The translations under genes were made by a program, and so were the position numbers. Below, piece after piece: positions 45,009 through 52,784 of a stretch of 63,675 nt of DNA (positions within the stretch are counted from its first letter, which is position 1; each line of letters begins with the position of its first letter). The notes beneath the pieces are model-generated. The model did not search any database. It was not told where the DNA came from and was given only the letters and a program-made list of their open reading frames with translations. Origin of the DNA: Verrucomicrobiota bacterium (GTDB lineage: Bacteria > Verrucomicrobiota > Verrucomicrobiia > Verrucomicrobiales > Akkermansiaceae); contig RDYF01000029.1 in NCBI GenBank assembly GCA_004293285.1, positions 1 to 63,675 on the forward strand. Direction: 5' to 3'.

Positions 45009-45149
45009 GAGAGGTCGAGCGATGATCGCCAGGGTTTACCTCTCAGTGAAACTCAAAAAGGGCGAGTGTGATCGCAAATTTTTGTTAGAAAAATCAACCG
45101 TTTTGAGCTTTTGGCTTGGCTACTGTCAGGAAAATCCTATATTCAAGCA

Positions 45150-48100
45150 GTGATTGCCAATCGAAAGCCTTATCAAGGCATATGTTTTTTGGTGTTTAGG
45201 TTTTTTCTTCTCCCCCTAGGTTTACTCCTCAGTGTTGGCAGAATTGCCGCGCAGACTCCCACGGTGCAGGATCCAGAGTTGAGCTCATGGGTCAGCGATG
45301 ACTTTGCTTATTCGATTCAACGGGAGCTATCAGAAGATCTTTTTTTGATTTCGGACGGGGCGGATATGACGCAGCAGCAGCTTCTGTGGAAAGAGGGAAA
45401 TGTTCGACACGAGGTGAAGAGAAGATTCCCGCGAGCCATCATCGGAGGAAAGCTGAGTCCTCTCTCGAACGGAAACTATGCCAGCCTCAAAGCGGGAGGT
45501 GGTGAGGTGGAGATCTACGATGCTACTCTGACGCAGAAAATTTCCACGACTGTTTTTTCTGGAATGGCGATGAGAAAGATCTGGAAAGATTATGCGTTAG
45601 TCTATGATTTTTCACAACGAAGTTGTGCATTGATCTCATTAGTTTCTGCACAAGAAATGCCCATTTTGTTATCGCATCCCGTCAGTGATATATTATATAT
45701 CGACCTTTCTCAGGACGAAAGTGAACTCTACCTGATGAGTGCTAGTTTCATGACGGTTCACGACAAGGAAACAGGAATCCTCAAGAAAACATTGCAAATG
45801 CCAGGAGGTTTCTGGTATGAAAAATCAGGAGAAAGAATGGTTTGTTGGTCGAGAAGTCAACACTGTTGGGTTTTTGACCCGCAAGCATTACCGGATGGTG
45901 CCGTGGTGGGTAACTCGCACCAATTGCTTACAGAAGAATTCTGGAGAAATTTGTTTCCCAATGATTACTTGAGAGAAAATACTATCGAAAAGTTAAGAGT
46001 ATTTGACGGAAAGATTCACGCCATTGTCACGATCCGTTTTAGTGGGCCATCCGACTACGAATCATATCCGATTCAACAAAAATTCACGCGCTATGTCGTG
46101 ATGGATCCCGAGACGAAATCGATCATCTATCAAGCAGAAGTTTTCGATTTCGATCACTGGTTCAAAGCAGATCTCATCTCCGATCAGGGTAAAACGCTCA
46201 TCATTTACCAAGTTGCAAGTGGTGCCATCAACGCGGCATTTTATGATGTAAGCATGTCGAATCCAGTGGTGGATCTTGTTGCGCAAGACGCGCGAGGGCC
46301 TGTTAATCAGTGGGAGGCCTCGATTTCTCTAACAAAAGCATGCGCTGAATCGATCACCCTTTCTTACTCGACATCCGATGGGTCAGCGAAGGCAGGGGAG
46401 GATTACCAATCTGTGCATGGAAGTGTGACATTTGCGCCAGGTGAAGTGACGAAAAAAATTCATGTTCCCCTGCTGATCGACGCCATTCCTGAGGGGAGGG
46501 AGTTTTTCCACCTGCGTCTCTCCACGCTTTCTCCCGTGCGCATTCGTCAAGCCACGACCCTGTGCATCATCGATGATCTTGACGAGTCGTATTCCAGAGT
46601 CACACTTGGACCCTATCAACTTCTTACTCGAGATAAAAGTGAAAATCAATTCGTTGCGAACTTTGGAGATAGCTTTTTGATGAATGGATCAATCGGTTCA
46701 ATCTGGAACTATCAGTTGTTCGATTCTTCCTCATTTGCCCTTGTCAGTACCTTGAGCGTTCCTAGTGACTTCCGTGTTTCTCGAGATGCAAATTATTGGA
46801 AGCGATCTGGTGATGTAGTGAGTGCTGTGTCATATCCAAGGTACGGTGATCGTAAGATATCGCTAGTGCAGTTCAGTGCCAAAACGGGAAATCTCTTGAA
46901 CCGCAAGGATTATCAAGGGATGAATTCGGACGACAACTATTACATGCCCTATTGTCAGCTGATCGATCATCAAACATTTGTTACGACTCAGCGATTCTTT
47001 GAGGGTCAATCATGGCGTAACGTGCTCGAAATTTTTTCAATCGATCACGATGAGCCTGTGGTTTTTGTTGGCAATTATCGGTTGTTTGAAAAAATTTCTG
47101 AAAATCGGATGATAGCGATTCGTCAAGTAAGTGATTATTCAACGGGTGATTTAGTCGCGGATATCATCGATTTGTCAACTCGCACGTTGACGACATCGAT
47201 ACGCATTCCTTTTGTGCAAGGCACGCCCAAGTATTTGCACCAAGGGTTTTTGATTTCGCAAACGGGTCAAAAAACCTATTGCTATGATGTCATGGGGGGC
47301 AAGCTGCAATGGCTTATTCATGGTGTCATCAAAATCAATGATATCGCGAACGGGATGATTTTGGGGCTTAAACAGTTGATCGAGATAGAAACTGGCCGCG
47401 TGATCACCAAGCTCGAGGCCGATGTTCAGCGCTTTGTGGGGAATCATTTACTTTCTACGACAGAAAAGCAATTTCCTGTGTTTTTCCGAAATGAATGGAA
47501 TGATCGATATCCCGAAACGCCGATGAAGCGTTTTTATTTTCGTTTGGGGCAAGGAGCTACATCGGTTCGCGTTCCATTCACTTCACCACTTCCATGGGAT
47601 GCTACAGTTTCATTTGACCCACTTGTGAGTCATTCCGTTCATGGTGCTAGCGTGAATGTGGCAAAGGGCGCGAGATATGTCGACCTCCCCTTTTTCATCG
47701 GAAGCATCTATCCCAGCTTCTCAAGTCTCGACATGAAGGATGAGGAAAATATTTGTCAACTCGGTTGGATCAAGATTAGTCCTGTTCTCGATAACAAGCT
47801 AACGTATTCGCTGCCGATTAAATACGACTTGCTTTCAGGCTATCTGAATCAGCTCTCTCATTCGAGTGATCTGATCATTCCGCTCGACGATTTGACGGGA
47901 AGTTCCATTCATCAAATGATTGCCAATGATGAGTATGTGGTCATGTTTCATGGCATTTTTCCCAATACCTATATCACGATCCATTCATGGCGGGAGAACC
48001 GTTTGGTCGCGGTGCTGCGGGTGGATCCCTCGCAGCGCTTTTGGCACCAACGCACGTCGCTGACACTTCATGAAAATCGATTGATTATCGGCAATCCGGG

Positions 48101-49208
48101 GAACGTATCCAGCAAGCCGAAAATTCAATATCCAGGAACGGTTTCGATCTTTGACTTAGGCAGTTTAAGTTACCTCTCGCATTTCCGGAGTCCGATCAAG
48201 AACGACATTGGCTTTGGGGTTGCAACGGCCATGCATGGTAATCTCCTCGCGGTGACCAGTCAGCGAACTCCCTTTTCGATCATCGACATTCTCAGTCCGT
48301 ATCGGCCACCGAATTATGCTGGGAAAGTGCATGTGCTCGATCTCACTCAACCTCAGTCGCCTCGACTGCTTCGTACACTATCTCAAAATCATTCGGGGTT
48401 TGGTGCGGTTTTGGCAATGAATGATCAGCATTTGTATGTTTCCGCGCCCCATGCCACGAGCACCCTGCGAGATCCGAAAACGCGAAAAACGGCCAGAGCA
48501 TCGTATGCTGGTCTGATTTTTCAATATCCCTTGGCCAATTTGAAAACGTACAAGACGCTAACAAGTCCCACGTCCATGCCTCTTGGTGAATTCGGTCATT
48601 CTTTTTGTCTTCATGAAGGTGATTTATTGGTCGGGGCGGTAAGAGGCATCTCGATTCTTCCCACTATGCAGCTGCCTTATTTGCCCAATGGCTACACTTA
48701 CGATGCTGCTACGCTCACCATAAAAAATTGGATTATGACCAATGAAGTTACTCAGCCATTCGTCGCTCAAGGAGGATTCTTTTGGCGTGATCATAACATC
48801 TTCTATTGTCCGAAGATGGGCATGATGGTCTTAGATATGTTGTCCTCGAAGATGAGATGTGCGCACCAAGGAATCGTCCATTACGTCAAATACAACAGCA
48901 ATACTGGAAGCTATGAACTTGGTGCGCGACCTATGGAGTTGATGGGCGATTTCCGATTTTGGTCCATTCACAAATTGGGCAATCTAGGTCGGGTGGATTC
49001 TACGATCGACTACAATCAAAATGGCAGAGCAGATTGGAATGAATTCCGAGACGATCATCGTGCATACTTTAAGAAGGTATCCTTATATGAAGAGATTATC
49101 GATGGTCGATATGGATTCTTCAAGATACCTTATACTCGCCTGCCAGCGCCGCCATCGGGCACTCGCGCGGATTGGATCAATCAGGAGGAAAACACCCGCG
49201 AACCCTAA
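45150..49208 (+). CDS. Giant secreted protein with Calx-beta domain and FG-GAP-like repeats
   Basis: About 1350 residues. The start is unclear: GTG at 45150 gives a normal Sec signal (FLVFRFFLLPLGLLLSVG, cut near AAQ), while a TTG at 45111 would add 13 residues. Residues about 390-500 are a Calx-beta domain (SYSTSDGSAKAGEDYQ, then FAPGEVTKKIHVPLLID). The parts before and after look like beta-propeller or FG-GAP repeats (GFGVATAMHGNLLAV, GFGAVLAMNDQHLYVSAP, FGHSFCLHEGDLLVGAV). An EF-hand-like DYNQNGRADWNEF sits near the C terminus. No PEP-CTERM or LPXTG-type sorting end is seen. The gene is AT-richer than its neighbours. It is probably a cell-surface or adhesion protein. Confidence 0.72.
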   Translation: MIANRKPYQGICFLVFRFFLLPLGLLLSVGRIAAQTPTVQDPELSSWVSDDFAYSIQRELSEDLFLISDGADMTQQQLLWKEGNVRHEVKRRFPRAIIGGKLSPLSNGNYASLKAGGGEVEIYDATLTQKISTTVFSGMAMRKIWKDYALVYDFSQRSCALISLVSAQEMPILLSHPVSDILYIDLSQDESELYLMSASFMTVHDKETGILKKTLQMPGGFWYEKSGERMVCWSRSQHCWVFDPQALPDGAVVGNSHQLLTEEFWRNLFPNDYLRENTIEKLRVFDGKIHAIVTIRFSGPSDYESYPIQQKFTRYVVMDPETKSIIYQAEVFDFDHWFKADLISDQGKTLIIYQVASGAINAAFYDVSMSNPVVDLVAQDARGPVNQWEASISLTKACAESITLSYSTSDGSAKAGEDYQSVHGSVTFAPGEVTKKIHVPLLIDAIPEGREFFHLRLSTLSPVRIRQATTLCIIDDLDESYSRVTLGPYQLLTRDKSENQFVANFGDSFLMNGSIGSIWNYQLFDSSSFALVSTLSVPSDFRVSRDANYWKRSGDVVSAVSYPRYGDRKISLVQFSAKTGNLLNRKDYQGMNSDDNYYMPYCQLIDHQTFVTTQRFFEGQSWRNVLEIFSIDHDEPVVFVGNYRLFEKISENRMIAIRQVSDYSTGDLVADIIDLSTRTLTTSIRIPFVQGTPKYLHQGFLISQTGQKTYCYDVMGGKLQWLIHGVIKINDIANGMILGLKQLIEIETGRVITKLEADVQRFVGNHLLSTTEKQFPVFFRNEWNDRYPETPMKRFYFRLGQGATSVRVPFTSPLPWDATVSFDPLVSHSVHGASVNVAKGARYVDLPFFIGSIYPSFSSLDMKDEENICQLGWIKISPVLDNKLTYSLPIKYDLLSGYLNQLSHSSDLIIPLDDLTGSSIHQMIANDEYVVMFHGIFPNTYITIHSWRENRLVAVLRVDPSQRFWHQRTSLTLHENRLIIGNPGNVSSKPKIQYPGTVSIFDLGSLSYLSHFRSPIKNDIGFGVATAMHGNLLAVTSQRTPFSIIDILSPYRPPNYAGKVHVLDLTQPQSPRLLRTLSQNHSGFGAVLAMNDQHLYVSAPHATSTLRDPKTRKTARASYAGLIFQYPLANLKTYKTLTSPTSMPLGEFGHSFCLHEGDLLVGAVRGISILPTMQLPYLPNGYTYDAATLTIKNWIMTNEVTQPFVAQGGFFWRDHNIFYCPKMGMMVLDMLSSKMRCAHQGIVHYVKYNSNTGSYELGARPMELMGDFRFWSIHKLGNLGRVDSTIDYNQNGRADWNEFRDDHRAYFKKVSLYEEIIDGRYGFFKIPYTRLPAPPSGTRADWINQEENTREP

Positions 49209-49292
49209 TGGGATGTGGGAATCATCGCATGAATGGAAAAAAGGCGGAATTTTCTTATCGTCAATTTTCCGCTTATCACTAAGGTCTTCACT

Positions 49293-49727
49293 ATGGATTG
49301 GCTGAGTGCAGAATTGTTTTGGTTTCTTTTAGGCTTTTTCTTGCTATTGGCAGAATTCGCCTTGCCAGGTGTGATTATCGTTTTTTTTGGCATTGGTGCA
49401 TGGGTGGCAGCATTGACGACATGGTTGGGATTGACCCCGACCATGACTGGCCAGAATTTGGTGTTTGCCATTTCATCGGTCGTCTTGCTCTTCGGTCTGC
49501 GCAAGCGCTTTCATCAATCGTTCGTGGGTGATTCGAATGATCATGCCATCGAAGACGAGTATACCGGCAAAGAAGTGCTTGCCCTGAGCGCCATCGATGA
49601 GCGCGGTGGTAAAATCGAAGTCAAAGGCGCGACATGGAATGCGCGGTCGAGTGAGCTGATTGCTGAGGGCACTTGGGTGGTCATCACACGACGCGAAGGT
49701 TTGACTTTTTACGTGCGACCACGCTAA
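49293..49727 (+). CDS. NfeD-family membrane protein (short form)
   Basis: The ATG at 49293 begins a 144-residue protein with three or four membrane helices (FWFLLGFFLLLAEFALPGVIIVFFGIGAWVA is the family hallmark, about residues 9-39; key part AEFALPG) and a C-terminal OB-fold domain (TGKEVLALSAID, EGTWVVITRREG). This is the short NfeD1b form that always accompanies stomatin/SPFH proteins, and an SPFH gene follows after 39 nt. The pair organises membrane microdomains. Confidence 0.9.
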   Translation: MDWLSAELFWFLLGFFLLLAEFALPGVIIVFFGIGAWVAALTTWLGLTPTMTGQNLVFAISSVVLLFGLRKRFHQSFVGDSNDHAIEDEYTGKEVLALSAIDERGGKIEVKGATWNARSSELIAEGTWVVITRREGLTFYVRPR

Positions 49728-49745
49728 TCATTTTTCTTTTTCTCA

Positions 49746-49766
49746 CAAACAACAACAACAACACAC
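49746..49766 (+). promoter_or_regulatory. A/C-rich leader without Shine-Dalgarno before the SPFH gene
   Basis: The 20 nt before the ATG at 49767 consist almost only of A and C (repeated CAA units) and contain no AGGA-like sequence. A similar AAACAAACAACATT leader precedes the sigma-factor ATG at 61464. Such unstructured leaders let ribosomes start without a Shine-Dalgarno contact. Confidence 0.5.
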
Positions 49767-50765
49767 ATGAACCTCGATAATTATACCATACTGGGCGGGC
49801 TCGTTGGCTCGATCGTTTCTCTGGGACTTGTCTTACTGGTCTTAGTTGCCTTGCTCAAAACGGCCAAAATTGTGCCGCAGCGGCAGGCCTATGTGATTGA
49901 ACGACTGGGTAAATACCATCGTACGCTCGAAGCCGGCTTTCACATCCTGATCCCGTTTTTTGATCGTGTGGCGTATCGTCATTCGCTCAAGGAAATGGCG
50001 ATGGATGTGCCGCCACAGATGTGCATTACCAAAGACAACATCGCGATTGAGATTGATGGCATTCTTTACATGCAGGTGCTCGATCCGAAATTGGCGTCGT
50101 ATGGCATTGAAAACTACTACTATGCGGCCTCGCAGTTGGCGCAGACGACACTGCGTTCGGAGATTGGCAAGCTGGAACTTGATAAGACTTTCGAAGAGCG
50201 CGATGCAATGAATGCCTCGGTGATTGCGGCGCTCGACAAGGCCTCGGAACCCTGGGGATTGAAAATTACGCGCTATGAAATTGCCAACATCAAGCCGCCA
50301 CAATCGGTGCAAGATGCGTTAGAAAAACAAATGCGTGCCGAGCGGGAGCGTCGATCGCAGATTGCTCTGTCGGAAGGTCAGCGCGAATCGCAGATCAACG
50401 TGGCAGAAGGTCAAAAGCAAGAGACCATCAAGCATTCGGAAGCCTTGAAGCTGAAGCAAATCAACGAAGCCGAAGGCAAGGCGCGGGAAATTGAGCTTTT
50501 GGCGCAAGCCACTGCGTCGGGCATCCGACAGATTGCCGATGCGATCATGCAGCCTGGTGGCAAAGAGGCGGTGAATTTGCGAGTGGCGGAGCAATATGTG
50601 ATTCAGTTTGGCAATTTGGCGAAGATGAACAACACGATGATCATTCCTTCCAACTTGAGCGACGTCGGTGGCACGGTGGCGGGCATTTCGAAGCTGCTGG
50701 AGCACGTCAAAGGGGCGTCGACGGAAAATGGATCATCGACTCCTCCGCCGGTTCCGCATTGGTAA
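49767..50765 (+). CDS. Stomatin/prohibitin (SPFH, band 7) membrane protein, QmcA-like
   Basis: A 332-residue protein. One N-terminal membrane helix (VSLGLVLLVLVALLK) is followed by the SPFH domain (QAYVIERLGKYHRTLEAGFH, then IEIDGILYMQVLDP) and a long coiled-coil region rich in Glu/Arg/Gln (about residues 185-255: ERERRSQIALSEGQRES). It oligomerises into membrane-microdomain rings and works with the NfeD partner upstream; a link to FtsH or to membrane-protein quality control is known for relatives. Confidence 0.93.
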   Translation: MNLDNYTILGGLVGSIVSLGLVLLVLVALLKTAKIVPQRQAYVIERLGKYHRTLEAGFHILIPFFDRVAYRHSLKEMAMDVPPQMCITKDNIAIEIDGILYMQVLDPKLASYGIENYYYAASQLAQTTLRSEIGKLELDKTFEERDAMNASVIAALDKASEPWGLKITRYEIANIKPPQSVQDALEKQMRAERERRSQIALSEGQRESQINVAEGQKQETIKHSEALKLKQINEAEGKAREIELLAQATASGIRQIADAIMQPGGKEAVNLRVAEQYVIQFGNLAKMNNTMIIPSNLSDVGGTVAGISKLLEHVKGASTENGSSTPPPVPHW

Positions 50766-50786
50766 GCGTAGTCGGGATCAAACGAC

Positions 50787-50825
50787 AAGCGCGGTCGGCC
50801 TGGTTCGATCGCGCTTTCTTTTTGC
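50787..50825 (+). terminator. Intrinsic terminator after the SPFH gene
   Basis: Stem AAGCGCG / CGCGCTT with a 16-nt loop, followed by TCTTTTTG. Located 22 nt after the SPFH stop and before the thiS-like gene. Confidence 0.7.
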
Positions 50826-50850
50826 GACAGTGTCGTGTAGACAAACGCCG

Positions 50851-51054
50851 ATGAAAACAATCAAAGTCAATGGTCTGTCGCGCGCTGTGGAAGACGGCTG
50901 GAATTTGCAGCAACTGCGGCAAGATCTGGGCTTGGCGGAGAAACCGGTGGTGATGGAGTTGAATCGACAAGCGATTTCTCCCCATCAGTTTGTCGACACC
51001 TTGATTCCGGACCACGCCGAGATCGAAGTGATCGTTCTTGCCGCAGGCGGTTAA
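50851..51054 (+). CDS. thiS: Sulfur carrier protein ThiS (ubiquitin-like)
   Basis: A 67-residue beta-grasp protein (MKTIKVNGLSRAVEDGW) ending in the diagnostic LAAGG; the terminal Gly-Gly is adenylated and thiocarboxylated to give sulfur for the thiazole ring of thiamine. The frame is open upstream, but the ATG at 50851 follows the terminator and gives a normal-sized protein. The usual partners thiG, thiF or thiO are not adjacent, so it may serve thiamine synthesis from a separate locus or another sulfur-transfer path. Confidence 0.8.
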   Translation: MKTIKVNGLSRAVEDGWNLQQLRQDLGLAEKPVVMELNRQAISPHQFVDTLIPDHAEIEVIVLAAGG

Positions 51055-51063
51055 GACGGCGGA

Positions 51064-51744
51064 TTAGGCTTGTGCTTTGGTCGCCGTGTAGAGACTGACG
51101 ACACCGAAGGTGAGCGGTTCGACTTCGGCTTCATGGAAGCCATTTTCGAGCATCAACTGGCACATGGCAGATCCTTGAGGAAATTGTTCGATCGAGGCTC
51201 CGAGGTATTCATAGGCATCTTTTTGCTGCGTCAGATAGCCGGCAATTTTCGGCAAAACGTGGTGAAGATACCAGCGGTAGGGCGCGCGAAGCAGGCCCTT
51301 GGGTAGAGAAAAATCGAGCACAACTAGACGTCCGCCAGGTTTCAAAACCCGTGCCATTTCTCGCAGCGCGGCGGGGTAGTCGGCCATGTTGCGCAGGCCG
51401 AAGGCGACGGTTACGACATCGTATTTTGCGTCAAAAAAGGGCAGTTGCAGCGCATCAGCGACCATCGTCTTCGGCAGCCCGCGGGCGGAGGCATGGGAGA
51501 GCATTTCGGCGCAGAAATCTGTCGCCATGATGTCGAGCTGCGGGCAGGTGTCTTGAATTTCCAATGCGAGATCGCCGGTGCCGCTGGCGACATCGAGCAG
51601 GGTTCGCGGTTGCCAAGAGCGGATTTTCCATGCCACGCGTTTGCGCCACCAAATGTCCATGCCGCAACTGGTGACGTGATTCGCCATGACGTAGCGGTCG
51701 GCAATCCGGGCGAAGGCGTCTCTGACATAAGTGGCATCTGGCAT
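51064..51744 (-). CDS. ubiE: Demethylmenaquinone/ubiquinone C-methyltransferase
   Basis: A complete 226-residue member of the UbiE/MenG family: LLDVASGTGDLALEI is the AdoMet site near residue 49, VTVAFGLRNMAD is the hallmark segment near residue 115, and RVLKPGGRLVVLDFSLP follows. It makes the final C-methylation in menaquinone (or ubiquinone) synthesis; in this phylum menaquinone is the expected product. It converges with thiS at a 9-nt gap. Confidence 0.94.
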   Translation of the reverse strand: MPDATYVRDAFARIADRYVMANHVTSCGMDIWWRKRVAWKIRSWQPRTLLDVASGTGDLALEIQDTCPQLDIMATDFCAEMLSHASARGLPKTMVADALQLPFFDAKYDVVTVAFGLRNMADYPAALREMARVLKPGGRLVVLDFSLPKGLLRAPYRWYLHHVLPKIAGYLTQQKDAYEYLGASIEQFPQGSAMCQLMLENGFHEAEVEPLTFGVVSLYTATKAQA

Positions 51745-51793
51745 AGGAGGGAAGTAACGCAGATGGGATCAAATGGCAAATGGATCTTTGGCA

Positions 51794-52444
51794 TCAGGGG
51801 TTCTGACGCACGCGGGCATGATGCCAACGAATGGCCGCAGCTGCGGTGAGTGCGCCGAGGAGATTGAAGACGAGATCCCAGCCCGTATTGATGTAGCCGC
51901 CGACGTTGGTGTGGGGAATGGTCAGCACCGCGATGAATTCGATGACTTCATTGAGCGCGCCAAAGCCCATTCCAGAAGCGGCAGCGAGAGTCAGCAAGCC
52001 ATAACTCGGAAAAACGGGAGATTTGCTGCGCGAAGCAAGGTGTTGGCGCAGACCGTGCCAGCAGATCCAAGTGGTGATGCCGAATCCATAGGCATGGATC
52101 AGTTGATCATACTTGAGCCAAGAGGGGATGAGCCAGAGGCTGTATAGCACCGGCTGGCCGTCACCGATGAGCCAGTCCGAAGGGATAGGCCAGAGTCCGC
52201 CCGCCATGTGAGCGAGTCCCCAAATGCTGAGAGCCCACAACTGCGAGAGCTTCAAAGGCATGCGGCGGTGGATCAACAGCACCACGGCAATCAGAATCAG
52301 CATGGTGATGATGTAAAAAACAAATTCGCGATTGCCTCGGACAAAGGCACTGACGAAGGCCATCATCAGATATCCCCCCGTGAAGATCGCCAGTGGTCGG
52401 AGAGATGCTTGGGAATGGGGCATGTGTTCACGGCTTTGACTCAT
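51794..52444 (-). CDS. DUF2238-type polytopic membrane protein
   Basis: About 216 residues from the ATG at 52444; in-frame starts at 52486 and 52423 are also possible. Six or so membrane helices; the segments QLIHAYGFGITTWICW, GFGALNEVIEFIA and TNVGGYINTGWDLVFNLLGAL are the hallmark of the DUF2238 (YjdF-like) family, whose function is unknown. It sits 49 nt upstream of the ubiE start and may share its transcript. Confidence 0.78.
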   Translation of the reverse strand: MSQSREHMPHSQASLRPLAIFTGGYLMMAFVSAFVRGNREFVFYIITMLILIAVVLLIHRRMPLKLSQLWALSIWGLAHMAGGLWPIPSDWLIGDGQPVLYSLWLIPSWLKYDQLIHAYGFGITTWICWHGLRQHLASRSKSPVFPSYGLLTLAAASGMGFGALNEVIEFIAVLTIPHTNVGGYINTGWDLVFNLLGALTAAAAIRWHHARVRQNP

Positions 52445-52784
52445 GCTAGGAAAGATAGTGCGCACGGACGCGCTTGGCAAACTCATTCGATCTGCGCATT
52501 TAATGAGAAAAATCGTTCATATTCAGAGATTTTCGTGATTTTTTCGGAGTTATGGTTATTCTGATAGCGTGATGTTAGCGATTTCTTCTCACAGAATGCG
52601 TTTCTATGAACGTCGAGCCCACTGGCACCTGCGGAGGTGTCAAAGTTTTTTCAAGAGTGTGCTTGTGTCGCCTGCGCACCATCGTCATCCCATAGTTGCC
52701 ATGCCTGGCGCGAAGATGCTTCGATTCCTCTCGCTGATGCGGCAGGGCTCTTGGCGGTCAGTCATTTGTTAGAAAAATCCCATC
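52445..52784. other. Intergenic region upstream of the P-type ATPase
   Basis: About 340 nt. No RNA gene or strong hairpin is evident. A frame from GTG 52637 to 52837 (67 codons, Cys- and His-rich, starting SKFFQECACVACA) overlaps the ATPase start; it has no recognised family and is not called. The sequence ATTTGTTAGAAAAATC (52764-52779) resembles motifs at 25009-25025 and 45077-45093 and lies 5 nt before the ATPase ATG. Confidence 0.35.
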
